Assembly: GCA_013339685.2 (NCBI GenBank)
Contig: CM023486.1
Span: forward strand, 39,424,332-39,488,331
Source of the DNA: Hyalomma asiaticum
Taxonomy: Eukaryota; Arthropoda; Arachnida; Ixodida; Ixodidae
Direction: 5' to 3'
DNA length: 64,000 nt
In this document: positions 42,601-53,344 of the stretch, piece after piece
Layout: every line of letters starts with the position of its first letter
Numbering within the stretch: the stretch's first letter is position 1
Translations under genes and position numbers: made by a program
The notes under the pieces: model-generated
Told to the model about the DNA's origin: nothing
Seen by the model: only the letters and a program-made list of their open reading frames with translations
The model's database searches: none

Positions 42601-44450
42601 TAATTTTCAATGGCAATAAGTTAGAAAGTTAGTGTAGCGAGACAAAAAATAGAAAAGTACCTGCACACAGAGAAAAACATTGCATTTTCTACAATGAAAC
42701 GCATGGTTATATACCCAATACAACAGAAACAGAATCGGGATCTGTTCCGCAGAGCAATTATAAATAAATCAACTCTTTTACATCCCACAACATCGGCTGG
42801 TAAACAATTCCATCTAGTTTGGTAAACAATTCCTTCTAGTTTGCGTGGTACAGCTTAGCAATTTTATCAGCATTCCTTAAGTAAATACCACATATGTAAT
42901 GACTGAATGTCGTACATGTGAGGTTATGCACCACAGTATATAGGCACTTTCATATAATGAACACATTGTTAAAGGTTTTCCACCATGTGTGTCGGTGACT
43001 GTTCGGTCACCGACTATGCCAATGGCATCCTGCTAAGATATTCAGACACGTCACACAAAACAAGTCAAACGCGCAATTTCAGACACGCCCCAGACACCAT
43101 GATGGCCGGTATGCTGGAGCATGGAACAGGTCGAGAAGTCGATGCAACACAGCACGAATGTCTGGTGTAGCACGGTCTTGAAGAAAGAAGTTACTCAAGC
43201 AGTCATTAAAATATACATAAACTTTGAGACATTAATACTTTACGATGCAAACGTTTACGGGACGCGAAATTCTCGAAAAGTCTACATTACTGCTTTGATT
43301 CGGAATATGGCCTTGAAGTAAACGTTGTGGCATTTACATCGTAAAATATTCGACCTACGGAAACGTTTTTTTTTCAACGCTACGTCCCGCGGCTAAGTGG
43401 CAATTTAAATTTTTCGAGTGTTTCGTGTTCCTCAAGCTTTTGCTGTTGAGCGTACTTGTACTAATGTTAACGATAAGTTTAAATTACTCTTTGAAGCTAC
43501 CGTATTACAAAGAGCTCATTATAAATTAGGAACAGTGCAGTAACGCAGGAGCTGACAGAAGAGATAATGCAGAGCACTCATACCTTATTTCTATCCAGAC
43601 AGCTTCACTATATACATACATGTACGCGGTACGACAGCAGTTATGCATAGAACGTCGTGATGTGACAAAGAAATAATCTTAAGGACAGGCTGAAGTGCAT
43701 CTACTTTGAGTGACAGCAACGGAGATAGTATTGAAACACTCCTCTTACGAAGTCGCCTATGGTTACCTTTCTTAATAATGTTTGCGGTTTGTTTAGCAGG
43801 AAAGTACATGCGCAAAATACAAATATCAAGAACGCAGCGTTTTCATTAAAATAGATACAAATTTTGGCGCCCCGCCCAAGGAAAATAGTATCAGCCGCGC
43901 ACTATTTAATAGATTGTAAGTCAATTGTTTTGGCACGTCTTCTAAGGGTCATTTTAGCTGTTTTCTTGGTTGCTTGGAACACGATTATCCTCCGCATTCA
44001 AAATATTTTACGAAAGGAGTATAAAGTGGCGCATTCTAGCTGACAAAAAGAATCGATAAATTGAAATATCGAGCTACTCTTCGATGGTGTAGCTGTTCTT
44101 TGATAAGCGTTTACTGTAAGCAACGAGTGTGAAAACTGGCGAGCGTTACCACCGCTACCCCTGCTCTCAACACTACATAGTAGCAGCTGATGTACGCGAC
44201 GTGCAAAACAGTGACCGTATTTCACGAATACTGCAGTCTCTGCCACGTACTGAGCAAGCCTCCCACGGGCGAAGGAGCCGTTGGATACGTGACAGGTCCC
44301 CTCACCGCTGGCATCATGGCCGAGCACCTTCCTCCAGCCAGCGTCGACACCCTGGTGCTCGTATGTGGACCAAGTCACTTCCTGAACGATTTGTGCAAGC
44401 CGGCGCTCAGTGAAATCGGACACAAGCCACAGAGGGTGCTCTGCTTCTGA
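30429..44450 (+). CDS. NADH-cytochrome b5 reductase (4 exons, 307 aa)
   Basis: join(30429-30656, 33856-34071, 36941-37206, 44237-44450). This is a flavoprotein that passes electrons from NADH through FAD to cytochrome b5 for fatty-acid desaturation, sterol synthesis and haem-protein reduction; the family sits on ER and outer mitochondrial membranes. An N-terminal hydrophobic segment (about residues 10-31, LIFVASAAASFGALTLAVLL) is the anchor. FAD-binding motifs are RPYTP (99-103) and GGLVSQ (131-136). The NADH site has AGSGVTP (183-189) and CGP (280-282). The C-terminus ends VLCF, like the FVF/CFVF ends of the family. All three junctions keep phase (0, 0, 2), giving 307 codons against about 300 in vertebrate CYB5R3. 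The start codon lies 35 bp after a LINE tail, so promoter and 5' UTR were probably reshaped by that insertion or lie upstream of it. Confidence 0.93.
30690..30866 (+). repeat. tRNA-derived SINE with poly(A)
   Basis: A tRNA-like stretch with a B-box-like GGGTTCAAGACCC at about 30800 is followed by a short tail and a run of A at about 30850-30866. It lies in CYB5R intron 1. Confidence 0.45.
30867..32749. other. No gene seen (CYB5R intron 1)
   Basis: AT-rich intronic sequence with short ORFs only. Confidence 0.5.
32750..33225 (+). mobile_element. Single diverged unit of tRNA-bearing repeat, with direct-repeat ends
   Basis: Collinear with the tandem units at 48241-50353: the shared order includes CTCGTTGCGGCAGACTTGGT, CACGTTCTACGTGACGCCT, TGCCTAACACTCCCAGGAT, a tRNA-like core, TCGTCCACTTTA and AACAAATAAAG. 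Here the unit begins and ends with the same block of about 45 bp (GACAAAT(G/A)AAGCG, then C-rich, then CCCTTTCGTTA). That suggests an element defined by short terminal direct repeats. It lies in CYB5R intron 1. Confidence 0.75.
33004..33074 (+). tRNA. tRNA-like sequence, degenerate
   Basis: Counterpart of the cloverleaf in the tandem units. The D arm has mutated (GCGTAGCGGTAGAGC), the T arm reads GTGGGTTCGGTTACCAC and the acceptor stem no longer pairs fully. It is a pseudogene-like relic. Confidence 0.5.
33856..34071 (+). CDS. CYB5R exon 2
   Basis: The acceptor GCCGCACAG precedes and the donor AAG|GTGAGA follows; 72 codons in phase 0. It carries RLGIRVGQH, RPYTP and GGLVSQFLETM, the core of FAD binding. 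Confidence 0.92.
34084..34665. other. No gene seen (CYB5R intron 2)
   Basis: Intronic sequence without recognisable features. Confidence 0.5.
34675..34918 (+). mobile_element. Ruka-like SINE with target-site duplication
   Basis: It starts CCGCCCCGGTGGTCTAGCGG with B box GGATCGAATCC, followed by the Ruka body (GTCAGTGCACGG, GAGCCCTCCACTACGGCGTC) and the end GTTAAACCCCACATAAGAAT. Direct repeats TTATGCACT lie at 34666-34674 and 34919-34927. It sits in CYB5R intron 2 in the sense orientation. Confidence 0.88.
34928..36099. other. No gene seen (CYB5R intron 2)
   Basis: AT-rich intronic DNA without recognisable features. Confidence 0.5.
36100..36330 (-). pseudogene. LINE remnant (RT-downstream region)
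   Basis: The minus strand encodes KKKWAWADHVMRIQDNRWSL, which resembles the K.RWAGH..R..D.RW block after the reverse transcriptase in RTE- or CR1-like LINEs. It is short and decayed. Confidence 0.5.
36941..37206 (+). CDS. CYB5R exon 3
   Basis: The acceptor CATTCCATTGCAG precedes and the donor TTCAG|GTGAGG follows; 88 codons plus two bases. It encodes the GPRGRFFYEGQG linker and the NADH-binding GLIAAGSGVTPMLQLLRHAL. Confidence 0.92.
37207..39060. other. No gene seen (CYB5R intron 3); poly-C run
   Basis: No coding feature is recognised. A run of C at 38257-38271 and G-rich spots near 37670 are simple sequence. Confidence 0.5.
39092..39215 (+). repeat. G-rich tract with G-quadruplex potential
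   Basis: Many GGG triplets occur in a degenerate GGGTG/GGGCA pattern. At 39112-39141 four GGG runs are separated by loops of 4, 6 and 6 bases, satisfying the usual G3+N1-7 rule, and more follow. It lies in CYB5R intron 3, on the coding strand. Confidence 0.7.
39640..40010 (+). repeat. Degenerate minisatellite-like TGTTG-rich stretch
   Basis: Variants of AAATGTTGAAAA / TTGTTGAAAAT recur more than a dozen times with irregular spacing of roughly 20-40 bases. It could be an old, decayed short tandem repeat. Confidence 0.4.
40011..42422. other. No gene seen (CYB5R intron 3)
   Basis: AT-rich sequence with short unassignable ORFs on both strands. Confidence 0.5.
42423..42503. other. Near-perfect hairpin, 23-bp arms
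   Basis: The arm 42423-42445 (starts ATCGCTAAAAA, ends TAGAACA) pairs with 42481-42503 (starts TGTTCTA, ends TTTTTAGCGAT). There is one mismatch and one G-U-type pair, around a 35-base loop. The size would suit a tiny foldback transposon or a microRNA-precursor-like transcript; neither is proven. Confidence 0.75.
42504..44236. other. No gene seen (CYB5R intron 3)
   Basis: AT-rich intron sequence up to the last exon; nothing recognised. Confidence 0.5.
44237..44450 (+). CDS. CYB5R exon 4 (terminal)
   Basis: The acceptor AATACTGCAG precedes 44237. The first base completes the codon left open by exon 3, giving ERFSLCHVLSKPP, which aligns with the RFKLWYTLDRAP region of the family. VLVCGPSHF follows and TGA is at 44448-44450. 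The intron before it is 7.0 kb. Confidence 0.9.
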
Positions 44451-47400
44451 GCCGCGTTGTCTAATATGGTTAGCAGACGTGTATAAATTAATTCACCTCT
44501 GAATATATCTGGACTATTTTTGTCATGCGCCATTGATATTACCCGGCCATGTCGGTTTGGGCGCGTCCTCATGCGAATTAAGAAGTTTTGCGCACATGGA
44601 TGTGCAAGACATACAGGCCCCCTGCCTTACATTTACTATTACAATGTGCAGAAGGAGTGCAGTATTAGTGAATGGCAGGAACCGTTGGCTCGAAAAAATA
44701 ACTATCACGAGCAGAGGTGGTTGAACGGCGTGGGCAGCAGACAATCCAGCAACAACGAGCAAGCGTTCTAAGGACGCGTTGCCCCGCGCGACTGGATGTG
44801 GTATGCCCTCATTCGGACGGGCGCGTTAGTTTTGAGAATGCCATTCGAAGCTCCGATATTAATCAGGCTACTCTTCCGATTCCTACCTCGAACGGCTCTA
44901 GATAAAGGCACGGCCTTACAAAGCGCGTGTGTCCTCCCTCAGAGAAGCGCTGTTTTCTTGAAAGACTACAAACAATATATGCGTCTGTGGTTTGGTAAGC
45001 AACAAGCGACTGGAAAAGAGAAACTTCGCACGACGCTCTGTCGTCTGAAGGTTCCTATTTACGTGCGTGCTGAACCTTTCCGGTGCTAAAACAACCTGAA
45101 AAGTGGTGATTCGACCTCGGAGAGCCTCCATTTCGTCGGGAACATAGGAGAAAGGCCCTTCCCTTTGCAGCCGGACTGAAGTGTACCGCTCCCGGCGCAG
45201 TTTATTCCTGCGTGATGACGTTTGTAGACAATAACTGGATATCAAGCGCCGAAGCATCCTTAGCGGCGCCAAAGTACCTCCTCTGATAGGAATTCTAGTG
45301 GGCGGTTTCCTAGCCCCCTTGCTGGTTGGTGCAGGTCTGTTCGTCGTAGACCAATACTACGTCTCCGTTCTTTTCGTCATACTTTTGCTTGCACTCTTGA
45401 GGGTAATCGTCTTTGTGTTCATCGTTCACTCACAGCATACACCCTACAAAGAAAAGTGCGAATTCAAAAGGAAATATCACACGGTTTTACGATGAGTATG
45501 TAAGCAAGGCTGGTACTTTAGTGCCACATATTTTTTTGCATAAATTTTGTAGAATCTTCGTAATTTACAAGGACGCATGAGGAGCGGCACAGGGTAAAAC
45601 GGGCGGTGATAAGGGGCACAGACGACATATTGATACGCGAGGTTTTTGTTTGTTTCTCTCATTGGGGATTTCTCCTATCACCACCTTGTGACGCGCGCCG
45701 CAGGGAGTGCTTAGCTTTCACGTTCCTCGGAGAATAAATTAATGGGCCATAACACGAAAGTTAAGGGTTATCATCATAAAATTATTGCAGCTTTATTGTA
45801 TGTGAACAAATAAATACATGTATTTTAGTATTTTTAAAACTTACATTAAATATTGTAATTCAAGTGCATTTATAGTGGCCTACCGTATAGCTGTACAGAT
45901 GCTGGTTGCTCTAAGCAGCTTTTGAAGCTATTGAAGCAGTGTAAGCGTGGAACTCGCCAAGTGTGTCAGCCAAGGGTCGTGTCATTTCAATTTACGTCTG
46001 ACATTGATGAGTCCCAGATCACGGTGATCACTGGTGGCGTGTGCAGATGCTTAAACGCTCGCGAAATATCTTGTACATGATGAAATCGGGGAATGATTAG
46101 TTCCTGAATGTTAACAAAATCGCTAATGTGCTCATTGCTTTTTCGAGTGTACATTGAGATTTATAAGAGGTCACACTATGCGGGGGGGCTGAAATGATGA
46201 ATCAGGTTGTTCTAGCTCATGGAGAATGCTACATTTTGCTGATATTTTCGTGACGAAAGCGAAGCGAGGCAATTCTCGCATGAGCTCCGCATGAAAAAAA
46301 TTTCGTAATAAAACGCTTTGTTTGACATCGAATTTCGCAGAGGTATGAAACAAAGCAAATTCATGCTTATGGAAAGAAGCCTTGGCGATTTGTGCGCAAA
46401 ATAAACACACGTGCTCGAGGTGCCGCACAAGTCCGCTACGATTCATGTACGCCTCCTCTTTGGCGCGGCTAGCCAGTGTATGGCTGAAGTATAGGCGGTT
46501 CCACACCACACATCGTTGCTGCGTGGTCGGTAACATATGCTTTCGCAGTGATACACGTCAGCAGTTTTGCGCCTCTCTACCAGCATTTAGCTGCCTCACG
46601 GGCGTGAGGAACTATTATCGCGTCTTTATGTATTATCTGAACGATGCCAGTTATGAGTGCACAATGGAAACAGTTGTACAAAAGCACGTTTATGTCAAGT
46701 GGTCTCACGTCGGCCTCACTGAAGTGGGTTACTTGGGACAATAGCTTTACACGCTCTCACTCAAGAATCTCACTTTGTAGCGTAGAGGCGTATGCCTATG
46801 TTGCGGCGAACACTGTGCGCTGCCAAAGCGACGCGTAAAATGACAACATAGCAAAGATTCGTTGATGCCGTTGATCCGTAGCTATAAGCAAAGTCAGATG
46901 CGAATGAGTGTATCAAAAAGGAGTGAATGAAAGGTGCATTAAACAGACTAAGGAGCACTTGATTCTATATGTGAATTAAGCAAATTGAAGTATGTGATTG
47001 AGAAATGGGCTAAGTGAACGGAATGTACACTGCATTTAATGCATATTTATATCGCTATTTCTGATCAGATGTGCGCCTGTCTATCGACCACGTCAAAAGG
47101 GAAATTACAGATGCGGGCCGATCGAACCAGCGCGGTTTTGCTGGTTGTGTTTCTTCGCCGAGTGGAAGGGCACTGACTATGCTTTCAGGGTGTCATCCTG
47201 CACCATTTAATATGTCATGTCGAGGAATTAGGGGAGTGTTCGTAGTATATGCCTCTCGTACCACCACATTGCCGCATTCGTAAAAGGCTGACCATGATAA
47301 TGCTGTTCGTGCCTGTGATTTTTACACAGTTTCCACACATGCTGCAGAGCACACTGACTAGAGCAGCTTACGGCCTGCGAGATCTTTACTTTTCAATATC

Positions 47401-48176
47401 AAACACGCACTTCGTCACTGTAGGGGACTGTTGCAGTAAAAGGATTGTCGGGGTCTGCAAAGAACAAAGAACACTGCTTTCTAGAAGAGGTGTACAGCGT
47501 TGCAAGGTACATAGACGCAGGGGGAACAAAACACACAATGATAGGTAGTATACGATACATAAGCCAGAATAAGTTGATATGAAAAAGAAAAGCACAATCG
47601 TTGGAAACATAGAGTGCTCGTTAAGGTCTTGATGCTCAATATCCTGGTACACGAGCACTGTGGATGTGACGACGCTAGCGCATAATGGACAAATCAAGGC
47701 ATCGTATGTCTTCTCTATCCGGCGTACAGGCATGAGTCGCTTCTTTGTACAATTTCAGGTCCGCAATACAGAAATATGCGCCAAGTTGCCTTCAATTAGG
47801 GCCTCTAAAGGAGGCGGAAAAAGCATCATCATTAACCCCGCGACAAAATCAGCTGCAGTTGTTACCTTTTTCTGCGTCATCATTAACCGCCTTGCCATTC
47901 GTTGAACATTGCCCCTCAAATCGCCCAATCACTTTCGAGTATTCTTTCCCGATACTTATTAATAAAAAAGGGGACAAGAAGTGACAAGAAATAGTTTGGT
48001 GACATGACCGACGCACGATATTCATGCAGAGCTGTCTCAGAAATGCAGAAAAAATAACCGCATCTACAGTAATATGAATCATGACGAGTGGCGAAGCACT
48101 GGGTATAGTACTGGTATGTCACTGTACGTCACCCGCGTGTTACCACTGCGACTGTGAAATGTGTGACATAGAGTGC

Positions 48177-48177
<1 letters not shown>
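44451..48177. other. No gene seen
   Basis: The first few hundred bases may be the 3' UTR of the reductase, without a clear AATAAA near the stop. The rest is AT-rich with short ORFs in all frames and no recognised family. Confidence 0.45.

Positions 48178-48240
<63 letters not shown>
48178..48240. repeat. (TA)n microsatellite, left border of array
   Basis: About 31 uninterrupted TA dinucleotides directly abutting the first tandem unit. Confidence 0.97.
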
Positions 48241-48243
<3 letters not shown>

Positions 48244-48306
48244 TAACACTCCCAGGATAATATGTACATGCATAAATACACAATAAAGTGGACGGGGGGA
48301 CGGGCC

Positions 48307-48378
48307 GCCTTCGTAGCTCAGTTGGTAGAGCATCGGACGCGACATCCGAAGGTCGTGGGTTCGGGTCCCACCGAAGGC
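48307..48378 (+). tRNA. tRNA-like cloverleaf, unit 1
   Basis: 72 bases fold into a perfect cloverleaf. The acceptor is GCCTTCG/CGAAGGC, the D arm GCTC/GAGC, the anticodon stem TCGGA/TCCGA with loop CGCGACA, and the T arm GTGGG/CCCAC with loop TTCGGGT. A discriminator A follows. Two near-universal bases are wrong: position 33 is G instead of T and position 58 is G instead of A, which also weakens the B box. The nominal anticodon is CGA, but there is no serine-type long arm; the body resembles metazoan tRNA-Lys. Probably a tRNA-derived element, possibly still transcribed by Pol III. Confidence 0.6.
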
Positions 48379-48761
48379 AGGTTTGTCTTTTCGTCCACTT
48401 TAATTCCTTTCTACTTTCTCCACAATTAAAATACCACAAGTAACTTCCCCTATGCTTTCCTAGGCTTCGTTGTCTGTTTGCTCATTAACTTGTTTCTAAC
48501 AAATAAAGAACGAGCCCTTGACCCCTTCCCTTTCGTTATTTCATAGCTTGGGCCTCGTTGCGGCAGACTTGGTTCCTTAGGTAGCATGCGAGGGCTTATT
48601 GGGCAGCAGCCATCTCATCTAAGTTCACGTTCTACGTGACGCCTCCTGGCAAGAAAGTGCGTTCCACGCACGCCGCCTTGGCCATGAGTGGCGCTGCCTA
48701 ACACTCCCAGGATAATATGTACATGCATAAATACACAATAAAGTGGACGGGGGGACGGGCC

Positions 48762-48833
48762 GCCTTCGTAGCTCAGTTGGTAGAGCATCGGACGCGACAT
48801 CCGAAGGTCGTGGGTTCGGGTCCCACCGAAGGC
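48762..48833 (+). tRNA. tRNA-like cloverleaf, unit 2
   Basis: Identical to unit 1 across all 72 bases of the core. Confidence 0.6.
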
Positions 48834-49216
48834 AGGTTTGTCTTTTCGTCCACTTTAATTCCTTTCTACTTTCTCCACAATTAAAATACCACAAGTAACT
48901 TCCCCTATGCTTTCCTAGGCTTCATTGTCTGTTTGCTCATTAACTTGTTTCTAACAAATAAAGAACGAGCCCTGGACCCCTTCCCTTTCGTTATTTCATA
49001 GCTTGGGCCTCGTTGCGGCAGACTTGGTGCCTTAGGTAGCATGCGAGGGCTTATTGGGCAGCAGCCATCTCATCTAAGTTCACGTTCTACGTGACGCCTC
49101 CTGGCAAGAAAGTGCGTTCCACGCACGCCGCCTTGGCCATGAGTGGCGCTGCCTAACACTCCCAGGATAATATGTACATGCATAAATACACAATAAAGTG
49201 GACGGGGGGACGGGCC

Positions 49217-49287
49217 GCCTTCGTAGCTCAGTTGGTAGAGCATCGGACGCGACATCCGAAGGTCGTGGTTCGGGTCCCACCGAAGGC
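49217..49287 (+). tRNA. tRNA-like cloverleaf, unit 3 (one base short)
   Basis: As unit 1 but with one G missing in the T stem (GTGG instead of GTGGG), breaking that arm. Confidence 0.55.
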
Positions 49288-49668
49288 AGGTTTGTCTTTT
49301 CGTCCACTTTAATTCCTTTCTACTTTCTCCACAATTAAAATACCACAAGTAACTTCCCCTATGCTTTCCTAGGCTTCATTGTCTGTTGCTCATTAACTTG
49401 TTTCTAACAAATAAAGAACGAGCCTGGACCCCTTCCCTTTCGTTATTTCATAGCTTGGGCCTCGTTGCGGCAGACTTGGTGCCTTAGGTAGCATGCGAGG
49501 GCTTATTGGGCAGCAGCCATCTCATCTAAGTTCACGTTCTACGTGACGCCTCCTGGCAAGAAAGTGCGTTCCACGCACGCCGCCTTGGCCATGAGTGGCG
49601 CTGCCTAACACTCCCAGGATAATATGTACATGCATAAATACACAATAAAGTGGACGGGGGGACGGGCC

Positions 49669-49740
49669 GCCTTCGTAGCTCAGTTGGTAGAGCATCGGAC
49701 GCGACATCCGAAGGTCGTGGGTTCGGGTCCCACCGAAGGC
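49669..49740 (+). tRNA. tRNA-like cloverleaf, unit 4
   Basis: Identical to unit 1 in the core. Confidence 0.6.
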
Positions 49741-50123
49741 AGGTTTGTCTTTTCGTCCACTTTAATTCCTTTCTACTTTCTCCACAATTAAAATACCACA
49801 AGTAACTTCCCCTATGCTTTCCTAGGCTTCATTGTCTGTTTGCTCATTAACTTGTTTCTAACAAATAAAGAACGAGCCCTGGACCCCTTCCCTTTCGTTA
49901 TTTCATAGCTTGGGCCTCGTTGCGGCAGACTTGGTGCCTTAGGTAGCATGCGAGGGCTTATTGGGCAGCAGCCATCTCATCTAAGTTCACGTTCTACGTG
50001 ACGCCTCCTGGCAAGAAAGTGCGTTCCACGCACGCCGCCTTGGCCATGAGTGGCGCTGCCTAACACTCCCAGGATAATATGTACATGCATAAATACACAA
50101 TAAAGTGGACGGGGGGACGGGCC

Positions 50124-50195
50124 GCCTTCGTAGCTCAGTTGGTAGAGCATCGGACGCGACATCCGAAGGTCGTGGGTTCGGGTCCCACCGAAGGC
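50124..50195 (+). tRNA. tRNA-like cloverleaf, unit 5
   Basis: Identical to unit 1 in the core. Confidence 0.6.
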
Positions 50196-50352
50196 AGGTT
50201 TGTCTTTTCGTCCACTTTAATTCCTTTCTACTTTCTCCACAATTAAAATACCACAAGTAACTTCCCCTATGCTTTCCTAGGTTTCATTGTCTGTTTGCTC
50301 ATTAACTTGTTTCTAACAAATAAAGAACGAGCCCTTGACCCCTTCCCTTTCG

Positions 50353-50353
<1 letters not shown>

Positions 50354-50446
<93 letters not shown>
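50354..50446. repeat. (TA)n(TG)n microsatellite, right border of array
   Basis: A TA run with one interruption near 50399, then a short TG run, directly abutting the last tandem unit. Confidence 0.96.
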
Positions 50447-53344
50447 CGACTATAGCAACGGTTTTCTATATACCTTGACAGCGAGAGCTGACGACAGAGG
50501 TAGGTACTAAGGTCCTTCGCCCCAAAAATCATGACATCTCAATAACGTGAAACCTTGGAAGGTGCGAAAGATGCGGTGTTTGCCACCGCATGTTTGATTT
50601 ACCGTGGCTTGCTTTACCGTGGCCACGACGACGGCGTTACACGACGACAGCCCGGGCGCACTTGGAGGAACTTGTTAGAATCGTTTCTGGTCCGACAGCC
50701 CTATACGTATATACACTGTCTGGGTGCATAGCCTACAGGATAGGCCCACACCCACACACTATAGCAACGGTGATGCGCCGTGAGCAGGGACAGACGCCGG
50801 ACGAACAAGCCTCGACCCTAAGGTGTTTCGCGCCTTAACCATTTGAGAGTGTTCGAACTAAGTTTAACTTACTTTGAACACTCGTACGTTTCCCTTTTGT
50901 TGATATCGCCAATGAAATAATCATCAGCATGTAGTGAGAAAATAACGTTGGCTACTCATAACTGAGAGCCCGGTTCTGATAGCCATGAACTAAGGTTTAG
51001 AAGTCCTTATCTTTCCTAACCGTTTAATGCATGAAAGCAGCACCGTTCTGCTCTTTCCTGAGTTTCTTGCAGAAACATTATCAGTACGCCTCAACGGTTC
51101 AGGCACTGCGTTTTGACCAACGGAGTAGGAGGGGTTGACGAGGACCGTGGGAACTAACACAGTGTGTTTATTATATTAGGTACAAATAAAACTCCACCCC
51201 GCTTTGAGATGCACATGACGTAACAATATTTTTCACGCGAAAGTTTTTGATCGCATGATTCGCCATTGATGAAACAGCATCTATTCTACAGTAAAATGAC
51301 ACCATTCAAAGAAAGAGTGAGATATCCTGAAAAAGAGCTTTTGCTCTAAGGCCCCCATAGAGGTATGACATCATGTCTATCCTATATAGCAACAGAGCCA
51401 TTTGGCCATTTGGCCCTCACCAAATGCGTGCTTTTTTGCACGTTGAAAGACCCCTAGATGGTCGAAAGTTGCAGAGATCTTCGCCATGGTGTTTTTCTGC
51501 CTTATACTGTCTAATTCCATTTTCCCCATCCCCACGTACATTGTGCCATGCTTTCACAGGGGCTGCAGGGAAATAGCACCCTTTCCATTGTTATGTCTAC
51601 TAACCTCAGCTGTTGGTGATGGATGGAATCAATAACTTCACGTGCTTTCCATTATCATCATGATTAATGGTAATTCAAATCTAATGTGGCTTATGCTGAA
51701 TTCATCGGCCAGAAATATGAAGAACCAAGGGGCAGCCAAAATAGACGTGCATAGGATGACAAACCAAATGTTTGAGCAGTACTTGAAAAATAAAGAGAAA
51801 GGAAACCATTAGAGAATATTTGTAACACTGTGGGATAACTTTCGCCGTCGTCCTAGCTCGTGCCGAGGGACCGGCGTATTTCTGGACACAGCCGCACCTA
51901 AATGGAAGCGCTGAAGCCCGCTACGCTTGCACACTATGGCACCACTGGTGTACAAAGCGACAGAAGATGACCGAACCGACCACTCTTCCAGGAGGCCTGT
52001 TCTAGCTCAGACGGCACAGCGTGTCGCTTCAACGCTAATCTTCAGGACGTGGGAATTAAGCGAGGAACTTTTACTTCTACAAGATATTTTGGTGCACCAC
52101 CCTCTCGCAGCCCTAACGCATGGCTTCTAACGCGAACTGACCTTAAGCCTGTAAAGTAACATGAAACGAGTAAGGCAAATCAAATGAGCTCTGACTGTGG
52201 CCAAGTTGTTTACAGCAACTTCACCACTGCGATTCTTGGTGAAATAATCGCCGCTGAATCGCAGTGGTTATGTTTCTGCGGACAACGTGGCCCTGCATTG
52301 CACTGAGCAGATAAACGTCCATAATATGTGATGCACTTACGTACAACAGGAGTGGAAGGTTTTGTTGCGTTAGGGTAATTTTAACGCCGATAAGGCGTCC
52401 TTTCCTACTTAATACAGTCTAAACCGAACAATGCTTTATCGAACGCCTGAAATAGCTTCTCGACAGAAGCGCTGGAGAATTCGAGGTAAGCAGATAAGAG
52501 TTTGCGCAGTAACTAAACTGAAATAATGGAGGCCCATGCTTCTCTCATATCCAGAACGCCTGCTTCGCTTTGTCTGAGTAGGTATCGCGGCTTGGTCACC
52601 TCGAGACATAACTATAGGGGATTGCGTTCAATCACTTTACGTCATTCTGTATTCAAATTTTGTCTTACCTCTGCTCAAGCAGATGAGCTTAACGCATTCC
52701 CTGAGCCAAATCTTGTCTTCGACGCATGATATACAGCAATACTGAACTGCAGCAACTTTTCCAGAGAAGTAGAGTGCCGGTGTTGAAATAATCTGTCTTA
52801 CATACATTTAGGAATACTCCCAACTCCAGCTCACAAAACGCGACGCACAATTCGTCGCCAATAGGGAGAATTGTATGCGCGGTTCATGACTATGACGACG
52901 ATGCAGAGTAACTAAGAAATCTGGTGTGCTATCATTGATCATTTCAACTAGCGCATTTCGAAAGAGGCCTGTATGGCTGGGTTCAACAATATTTGAAGCT
53001 AAGAAGGCTCCAGCCACAGTTTCCTACATTGCTCTATGCTTCAAGGCCATTTCGGCTCCTTGTTCAAGGGGTGACTGTTTCGGCGAGACGGCATTCTCCT
53101 GGTTCTTCCTGCACGGCACTTCCTTTCTCTTGAGTAGCAAAGGCCGTGAACGTATTGCCACCTGCATATTGTCGGTCGAGTGGAATACTGGCGCCAGCCA
53201 AAGCGAAGAAAGAAGACGGCGCGTTTCTTCTCCGCTCGAGAGCCAGCCCCGACGGACGCGTCTTGCCGAAGCTAGTCTCTCAGCTACTAATGAGGCCCCC
53301 AAATACGTCTGGAAGCTCGTGACAACTGGTGGAGGTGCAGGGTA
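50447..53344. other. No gene seen
   Basis: A weak tRNA-like stretch (TAGCTCAGACGGCACAGCGT) occurs near 52002. The last 300 bases may be the 5' LTR or leader of the following retrotransposon, but no paired LTR is present to confirm it. Confidence 0.4.

Larger units (their letters stand above)
48241..50353 (+). repeat. Tandem array of about 455-bp tRNA-bearing units
   Basis: Five copies of a tRNA-like core start at 48307, 48762, 49217, 49669 and 50124, spaced 455, 455, 452 and 455 bp. The array starts mid-unit at GCCTAACACTCCC and ends at CCTTTCGTTA. Units differ at only a handful of positions, so amplification is recent or they are homogenised. Each unit also has an 11-bp inverted repeat around the tRNA-like core (TAAAGTGGACG before, CGTCCACTTTA after) and an AACAAATAAAG segment near its 3' side. 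Long minus-strand ORFs inside the units are by-products of the repeat. Confidence 0.95.

Noticed and set aside
48307..48378. Functional tRNA-Ser(CGA)
   Set aside because: It has no long variable arm, G33 and G58 are wrong, and the body is tRNA-Lys-like.
48140..50256. Repeated minus-strand ORFs of 61-92 codons in the tandem array
   Set aside because: They recur only because the 455-bp unit recurs, run through the tRNA-like core, and show no protein family.
48241..50353. CRISPR-like array
   Set aside because: The repeats are whole 455-bp units with no short repeat/unique spacer pattern, and the genome is eukaryotic.
50295..50510. ORF encoding alternating Tyr and Ile
   Set aside because: It is the translation of the (TA)n microsatellite.
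52002..52060. tRNA-like stretch
   Set aside because: Only an A-box-like block is present; the anticodon arm and T arm do not form.
53024..53344. 5' LTR of the Gypsy remnant
   Set aside because: It is suggestive by position, but no second LTR copy exists in the window to define ends.
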